This document shows positions 58,484 to 64,000 of a stretch of 64,000 nucleotides of DNA, one piece after another (within the stretch, counting starts at the first letter, position 1; the number at the start of each line of letters is the position of its first letter). The position numbers were made by a program, and so were the translations under genes. The stretch comes from Culex pipiens pallens (taxonomy: Eukaryota > Arthropoda > Insecta > Diptera > Culicidae): assembly GCF_016801865.2 (NCBI RefSeq), contig NC_068938.1, positions 80,172,389 through 80,236,388 on the forward strand, in the 5' to 3' direction. The notes under the pieces are model-generated. The model worked only from the letters and a program-made list of their open reading frames with translations, searched no databases and had not been told where the DNA came from.

Positions 58484-59420
58484 TCTAAAATTTCTAAACA
58501 ATTTAAATTCCTAAAATTCTTAAAAATTTTAAAATTCCCAAGCCTTTTAAAATTCCTAAAATTCATGAAACTTTTAATTTTTTTTTAAATTCATATGATT
58601 CTAAAATTCTTACAATTCCTAAAATTCCTCAAATTCCTCAAATCAAAAATTAAACCATCCACTTCACGACCCCCAGGTCTTTTGTGGTCTCTATTGCAAG
58701 TTTCTGCCCGAACCTAGGAGTCCGAATGGGGAGGGCACCCAAACCTCTATCTACTCCATGGAACCTTCCACCCCAGGGTTCTAAACTGACGACCTTTGGA
58801 TTGCGAGTCCAACCACCGGAGCAGGCTTGGTTTGTTGTGTTGTTTGTCTTTATAGCAGGGAGAGAACTCCCATACCTGGAATGACTTAACAGCCTAACAA
58901 CAACCAAGGCCGGGACCGACGTTTTACTTCCTCATCCGATAGAAGGTTGGAGCAGATGGGAATCGAACCCGGAATCATCCGCTTACAAAGCGGACAGCGT
59001 AACCATTCGGCTAAGCCTGCTTCCTAAAATTTCTAAAATTCATGAAATTTATAAAATTCCTATCATTCCTACAATTTTTGAAATTCCAAAAAGATTTAAA
59101 TGTCCTTAACTCCCAAAAATTCAAAAAATCCTAAAATTAGTTAAATTATCAAATTTGTACTATTTCTAAAATTCCTCAAATTTCTAAAATTCCTGAAATT
59201 TCTAAAATTCCTAAAATTCCTACAATTCCAAAATGTCCTAAAATTCCTCAAATTCCCAAAAATTCAAAAAATTCAAAAAATTCTAAAAATTCCTGAAATT
59301 CCTAAAATTCATAAATCATAAATTTCATAAATTACAAAAAAAAACCTAAAATTACTAAAATACCGAATATTCCAAAGAATACAATGAAATTTTCCAAAAA
59401 ACAATCCAACAGTATTTATA
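58484..59420. repeat. Degenerate 9-bp ATTCCTAAA minisatellite, interrupted
   Basis: ATTCCTAAA and variants recur in 9-bp register at 58484-58650 and 59020-59330. The segment ~58650-59022 is foreign and carries tRNA-like units. On the right the unit grades into the cleaner AAAAATTAC array, which has the same period. Confidence 0.75.
58651..59022 (-). mobile_element. tRNA-derived SINE-like insertion with two tRNA-like units
   Basis: Interrupts the ATTCCTAAA repeat. The minus-strand 5' head (58949-59022) has box A (TTAGCCGAATGGTTACGC), an anticodon stem TCCGC/GCGGA around TTTGTAA (TGT, Thr-like) and box B GGTTCGATTCC. A second, poorer unit in the same orientation at ~58750-58850 has the perfect anticodon stem TTGGA/TCCAA around CTCGCAA. 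No exact target duplication could be defined within the repeat. Confidence 0.65.
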
Positions 59421-59868
59421 ATTACAAAAATTACAAAAATTACAAAAATTACAAAAATTACAAAAATTACAAAAATTAAAAAAATTACAAAAATCACAAA
59501 AATTACAAAAATTACAAAAATTACAAAAATTACAAAAATTACAAAAATTACAAAAATTACAAAAATTACAAAAATTACAAAAATTACAAAAATTACAAAA
59601 ATTACAAAAATTACAAAAATTACAAAAATTACAAAAATTACAAAAATTACAAAAATTACAAAAATTACAAAAATTACAAAAATTACAAAAATTACAAAAA
59701 TTACAAAAATTACAAAAATTACAAAAATTACAAAAATTACAAAAATTACAAAAATTACAAAAATTACAAAAATTACAAAAATTACAAAAATTACAAAAAT
59801 TACAAAAATTACAAAAATTACAAAAATTACAAAAATTACAAAAATTACAAAAATTACAAAAATTACAA
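59421..59868. repeat. 9-bp satellite (AAAAATTAC)n, about 50 copies
   Basis: Almost perfect 9-bp units. The period is divisible by three and the unit lacks stops in some frames, so it produces long minus-strand frames of Cys-Asn-Phe or Val-Ile-Phe triplets that are not genes. Confidence 0.97.
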
Positions 59869-60318
59869 TGAACAACGAACAATGAACAATGAACAATGAA
59901 CAATGAACAATGAACAATGAACAATGAACAATGAACAATGAACAATGAACAATGAACAATGAACAATGAACAATGAACAATGAACAATGAACAATGAACA
60001 ATGAACAATGAACAATGAACAATGAACAATGAACAATGAACAATGAACAATGAACAATGAACAATGAACAATGAACAATGAACAATGAACAATGAACAAT
60101 GAACAATGAACAATGAACAATGAACAATGAACAATGAACAATGAACAATGAACAATGAACAATGAACAATTAACAATGAACAATGAACAATGAACAATGA
60201 ACAATGAACAATGAACAATGAACAATGAACAATGAACAATGAACAATGAACAATGAACAATGAACAATGAACAATGAACAATGAACAATGAACAATGAAC
60301 AATAAACAATGAACAAAG
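59869..60318. repeat. 7-bp satellite (CAATGAA)n, about 64 copies
   Basis: Almost perfect heptamers directly joined to the 9-bp array at ATTAC/AATGAAC. The minus-strand frames of seven-residue FIVHCSL-type repeats are artefacts of this array. It lies ~160 bases from the exon 1 donor. Confidence 0.97.
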
Positions 60319-60479
60319 AACAAAGAACAGTTAGCATTGAATAGTTAACAAAAAATTATCTAAGAGCGAGTTTTGAAAATCAGCCTTTACGTGTATTTTT
60401 AAAGTACAAAATAAGATGAAATTATTTTTTCTTTTCAAAAGCAATAGTATTATATAAACAAATAAAATCTTCAACTTAC

Positions 60480-60931
60480 TTTCGCTCTCATCCATTCCCG
60501 CAGTCTCCTCTCCTCCCCGTCCCACTGCATCTGGTTCAATCTTCCGGAAGCTCCCATGGAATCCCCCATCGTCCTCCACGTTCCCCAAATCCCGAAACGC
60601 ATCCGCCGTGGGCGCTCCCACGAATAAATCTCTCGAAATCGATCGGCCCTGGGACCGGTTTCCGAATGCCGGCGAATCTCCCACGCCGTCACCATCCCGA
60701 ACGCCGATCCCAGTGGTGGCGGTGGTGTCTCTTTTCAAGCCGGACGTCAGCTGTTGTTGTTCGTCGACCGAAGTTGATAGCGATAGGGGAGCATTCACGG
60801 TGGCCGCCGGAGGATCAGCCGCTGAGGATGTGATTGACAGCTTCCGGATTGTCGGTGCCGATGTCGCTGGTGGTGGCCCCGGGGGAACCTTCTTCGGCGT
60901 ATCGCACACCGAGGGAGGGCACTTGGTGAAG
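60480..60931 (-). CDS. CDAN1: Codanin-1, visible exon 1 (disordered N-terminal segment)
   Basis: Encodes 150 complete residues (window residues 1-150), in frame with exon 2 through the split Lys codon A/AA. The acceptor is TTTTCTCTTCAG/C at 60932-60933 and the donor GAAA/GTAAGT. It starts FTKCPPSVCDTPKKVPPGPP and is rich in Pro, Ser, Thr, Asp and Gly, as in the poorly conserved region after the N-terminal helices of codanin-1. It ends in an acidic GMDESE. There is no ATG at the start; the exon opens with the last base of a codon split with an earlier exon. The start codon should therefore be on an exon further right, which was not found up to 64000. Identification rests mainly on frame continuity with exon 2. 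Confidence 0.88.
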
Positions 60932-61865
60932 CTGAAGAGAAAAGGGTGGAGAGAGGGGAAAATATCGATTACTGGGGATGAAATTTAAAAAAGGAGAAGG
61001 GATTCAACTAATCTGGCGGTTGGTTATCATTACACAATGTTTCAACACAGCTTAGTCAGCCTTATTGTGTAGATTTAAAATCGTGAATCTTGAATAATGC
61101 AAAGCGGTCAATTTGCAAAATTAGTTAGGAACATGCATGAACACAATTTAAAAAAACTGGAATATAATTTTGATAACCTTGGGTCGAAATTAAATTAAAT
61201 TATTTGCTATAAATAAATCAATAGCACAACAAAAAAAAAAAACTATTTAGGATTACCATCACCAATTTGTTTGGCCCGATATTATACCCCGCATGTGGTG
61301 GATGTTACCCATTAATCATAACGAAGCATTTTTCCCGCCACGAGTTATGACCCTTCATTAAGCCGGGAATGCGTTTCAATTTATCCACTGCTCGTCGTTA
61401 TAATCCAACCATTAGAACCAACAAACATGGGGTGATTACGGGGGTCTTTGTTGTATGCTTTCTTTTCTAAAAAAAACATTGAAACCCAAAATGTGCCCAT
61501 CAACGTGCTAAACATGTCTCAAAAAGGGGAGCAAAAACAACGCTTCCTTGTTTGTCCTTTATCACCAAAAACACTAAATAGGCCTCAATTGGGTCCTGTT
61601 TTTTCCCTCAATGCCACAGAAGTAATGTCTCAAACCCATGGGACTGTAGGTCTGAAATTTGGATATGGGATAGGAAAGCCTTCTAAACATTATATTACTT
61701 CTAGAATAAACAAAACTGTGGGATACTACGACAAGGTGGAACTAAGACGACGATGACGGAAACGCCCCAAAGGGCGGTACGGTTTCGTCCGGCTTTGGAG
61801 TTCCATGGAAAGTTACGAATATAAAAAGTGGTTAAAACAACTATGATCATATTTAAAGCATTTCA
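60932..61865. other. Codanin-1 5' intron, mixed unique DNA
   Basis: No codanin N-terminal exon was found on the minus strand. A plus-strand frame of 102 codons at 61448-61756 reads plausibly but matches nothing I recognise. A small hairpin GCCCCAAAGGGC lies just after it at ~61764. Confidence 0.35.
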
Positions 61866-62050
61866 TCTAAACAGTCCTTCCCATAGCATCACCACTCGGA
61901 AGGCACACCGGTGGGTGATTTCGTTAAGTTTACTTTTGAAAATTCGTTCGTTACTAATTTCGCGAGTTTGTTTGTGTTTGTGTACCGCAAAACGATGAAG
62001 AAAGACTTCTTTGGTATTGCAGCTCGGAAGGCACATCGACGTGTATAAAT
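61866..62050 (-). repeat. Two diverged copies of the GTGCCTTCCGAG motif
   Basis: On the minus strand GTGTGCCTTCCGAGTGGTGA (continuing GCTATGGGAAGGACT) and GTGCCTTCCGAGCTGCAATA occur ~135 bases apart. They resemble the motif of the 124-bp repeat at 54771 and 54895, so both loci share a repeat family. Confidence 0.6.
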
Positions 62051-62811
62051 TCAATGTGATCATTCCAAAATGGAACGACACCTTTTGAATATAATTTATG
62101 AATATTTTTTTTTAAATAGTCGGATGATTAAATTTTATGTACACATCATAATTTTTCGAAAAAATTGTAAGTTAGACCTGCAAAAGTTCAAATCCTTTTT
62201 ACGTACTTTTAGCTGGAAAAGATCAGCACCACTACGATGGTTATACGGCATGTCTGCCTGTGTGGTGGCTCTAATTCTGATCACCCACCGCCACCCATAA
62301 TGTCGGTAACAAAGAATATTTTCCTCGAAGAGAACCAAAAACGAGAAAGAAAAAAATCCCAAGAAGACGAAACAGAAAAAAAGGAAGAAGAAAACAGAAC
62401 CTCCCGCTCGTTTATTCGAGTGATAATATGCCATAAATTTTATTCTTTATTATTATTTGTGTTTGATGACACTCTCCTGGGGGGCCACATTGGAGGCACG
62501 TTGGCCACGGGGGTGTCTGAGGAAGGGTCTCCCTGGGAGGCATGGAAATGTCCTTCTCACGTGACGGAGTACATTTTCCTTCGATGGCTGCCACCAGCAG
62601 ACACACTTGTCATTGCCATGGGACGATGGACACACATACACAAACGTTAGGAACCGAGGAAAACTCATTTGGTTTGTTTACTTGGGAATGCTAAACTGAC
62701 TTGTTTGGACAGATAAATGCGTTCGATGGTAAACCACTAAACTAGAAAGGAGGAGGAAGTTTCGGTGCTGCTCGATTAATGGCACTGCATAATCGGAGGA
62801 AATGTATGGTA
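62051..62811. other. Intronic DNA, no feature
   Basis: A GC-richer stretch at 62210-62680 with overlapping frames on both strands, none recognisable. Confidence 0.35.
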
Positions 62812-63026
62812 CCGTAATCTGGGGCGAATCGGGACTACAGTCTGAATAGGGACAGCAGTTTTTAGAGCACTTAAAGCTTTTAAATTTGGAAATGGATATA
62901 CACATTTTGTTGGTCTGAGTCTGTTCTAACCGAAACCAACCAGAAAAATCACAATATTGTGCTCCAACATGGTTAAAACTGCTGTCCCAATTCGCCCCAT
63001 GTGTCCCGATTGACCCCAGTTTACGG
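62812..63026. mobile_element. MITE with CCGTAA ends, TA target duplication
   Basis: Starts CCGTAATCTGGGGCGAATCG and ends with a diverged reverse complement, ...CCCCAGTTTACGG. TA lies at 62810-62811 and 63027-63028. AAACTGCTGTCCC and GGGACAGCAGTTTT pair further in. It is 215 bp and non-coding. Confidence 0.85.
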
Positions 63027-64000
63027 TAATGAATTATGTGGAAACGAATTGAACCTTAATTTTGTAGAGATGAAAATTAAATCCACTTTTAGCTATCAAA
63101 CGAGTGAAATGAAATATTTTGAAAATAATCGAAAATCTATTCCATTTTTAAACTCCGGATTTAAGCTTCGATGTATTAGCCTTTTTTATAAGTTGATCGA
63201 GATTTTTGAATTCATGAAGTACAATTTTCAAGAAGATGAAAAATAATCACAAAACTTAAATGTTAATGTAGAAAATTGAATTTAAAGTTCCCAAATTATC
63301 ATAGAAGGTAGGAGAAAGAAGGAATAGAAAGTTGCGTGCTGGCAAAAAGTAAAAATGTAAAAAAATTGTTCAATAAAGACATGAATTTATAAAAAAAAAA
63401 TTATCGAAATTTTCTAAAAAAAACACTTTGTTTTGAAAAATTGGCAACACTGCCAAATGAATTTTGACCAACTTGTGCTATAGCCTTGGCTATAGCTCAA
63501 AGGATGGCATTGTTTGCCATCTTTGACATATACAAAAATGAAAACTTTCGATAACCGATATTTTACGCAATTATTTTTGCTGCATAAAATGGCCAACTGA
63601 AAAAACGGTATTTTTTTAAGTGTAACTTTTTTTCTGAGAAAAAGTCAATGCATCAAATTGATCAGCAAATCATTTCTCAAGATAAAGATTTATGTATATT
63701 TTAATAGCCTTTTTGTATGGACGGTTTCCAAAATTGTATGAAGCCTTCTATGGACGAACCAATGATGCAAAATAACTTCTTTGGTCATAGAAAAAGTGCA
63801 CAAAAAGTTTAATCCAAATAAAACAATGCAAAAAATAATTGTGGTCCAAAGTCTCAGAAAATGGCTTCATTGAAAAATTCACCTTTTCAAAATAAATAAC
63901 ATTCTATGCAGATAAATTACGGATCATCGTCAACTAATTACATTTCTTACAAGATAAGAAAATTAATTAATTAAAATTATTCAAATCGATCTTTAAAAAA
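63027..64000. repeat. AT-rich intronic DNA with a dispersed-repeat fragment
   Basis: TTTTTGTATGGACGG (63711) and CCAATGATGCAAAATAACTTC (first 20 bases) near 63759 match the repeat at 11345-12335. The rest is AT-rich DNA with no gene. Confidence 0.45.

Larger units (their letters stand above)
58403..60479 (-). other. CDAN1: Codanin-1 intron (2.1 kb) filled with short tandem repeats
   Basis: The donor GAAA/GTAAGTTG at 60479 and the acceptor TTTCCTCTCCAG at 58403 join codons as A/AA (Lys). Nearly the whole intron is 9-bp and 7-bp tandem repeat plus a tRNA-derived insertion. Confidence 0.93.

Noticed and set aside
58061..58501. A 146-codon minus-strand frame with Ala/Pro/Arg-rich sequence
   Set aside because: It overlaps codanin exon 2 in another frame. 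The codanin frame is open through the exon with correct phases and homology, so this is a shadow.
59309..60323. Minus-strand frames of 286 and 322 codons and a 148-codon frame with FIVHCSL, CNF and VIF repeats
   Set aside because: They are read straight through the (AAAAATTAC)n and (CAATGAA)n satellites inside a codanin intron. The periodic peptides follow from the DNA repeat.

Overview
The window looks like intron-rich, repeat-rich euchromatin from a dipteran, most probably a culicine (Culex/Aedes-type) mosquito. This rests on the one recognisable gene, on its large TE-filled introns, and on the style of the repeats: many MITEs with TA, TAA or 8-bp target duplications, tRNA-derived SINEs and a foldback element. 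The genus is an inference from memory of such repeats and has not been checked.

Only one protein-coding gene is supported: codanin-1 (CDAN1 family), on the minus strand. Five coding exons can be read with consistent splice sites and phases: 60480-60931, 56950-58402, 46559-46715, 44458-44745 and 13100-13231. They give 827 continuous residues. The start codon and first exon should lie beyond the right end, and the C-terminal part (roughly the last third by comparison with the human protein) beyond the left end. The introns are 2,077, 10,234, 1,813 and 31,226 bp. Nearly everything else in the window is codanin-1 intron.

Layout, left to right. 1-13099 is intron 3' of the last visible exon. It holds two inverted MITEs around a tRNA-like sequence (0.7-1.4 kb), a 1.83-kb foldback-like palindrome built of ~142-bp subrepeats (2.1-3.9 kb), a 1.5-kb tract with almost no guanine on the plus strand (4.0-5.6 kb, the strangest object here), two GTTAT-rich MITEs and an old dispersed repeat. 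13232-44457 is the giant intron. It has degenerate GTCTCAA-core minisatellites (18.2-27.9 kb) invaded by a 3.6-kb non-coding retroposon and a SINE with two facing tRNA-like heads, several well-delimited MITEs, and islands of ordinary unique DNA. 44746-46558 is mostly an 8-bp satellite carrying a clean MITE insertion. 46716-56949 holds two retroposons with target duplications, a second copy of the dispersed repeat carrying a hAT-type MITE, and ~124-bp tandem repeats. 58403-60479 holds 9-bp and 7-bp satellite arrays that create long artefactual open frames. 60932-64000 is 5' intron.

The protein shows two tandem matches to the ASF1-binding B-domain motif. No operon, prophage, CRISPR array or bacterial feature is present. 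The many short open frames outside the codanin exons look like chance or repeat frames, and none was recognised as a gene.
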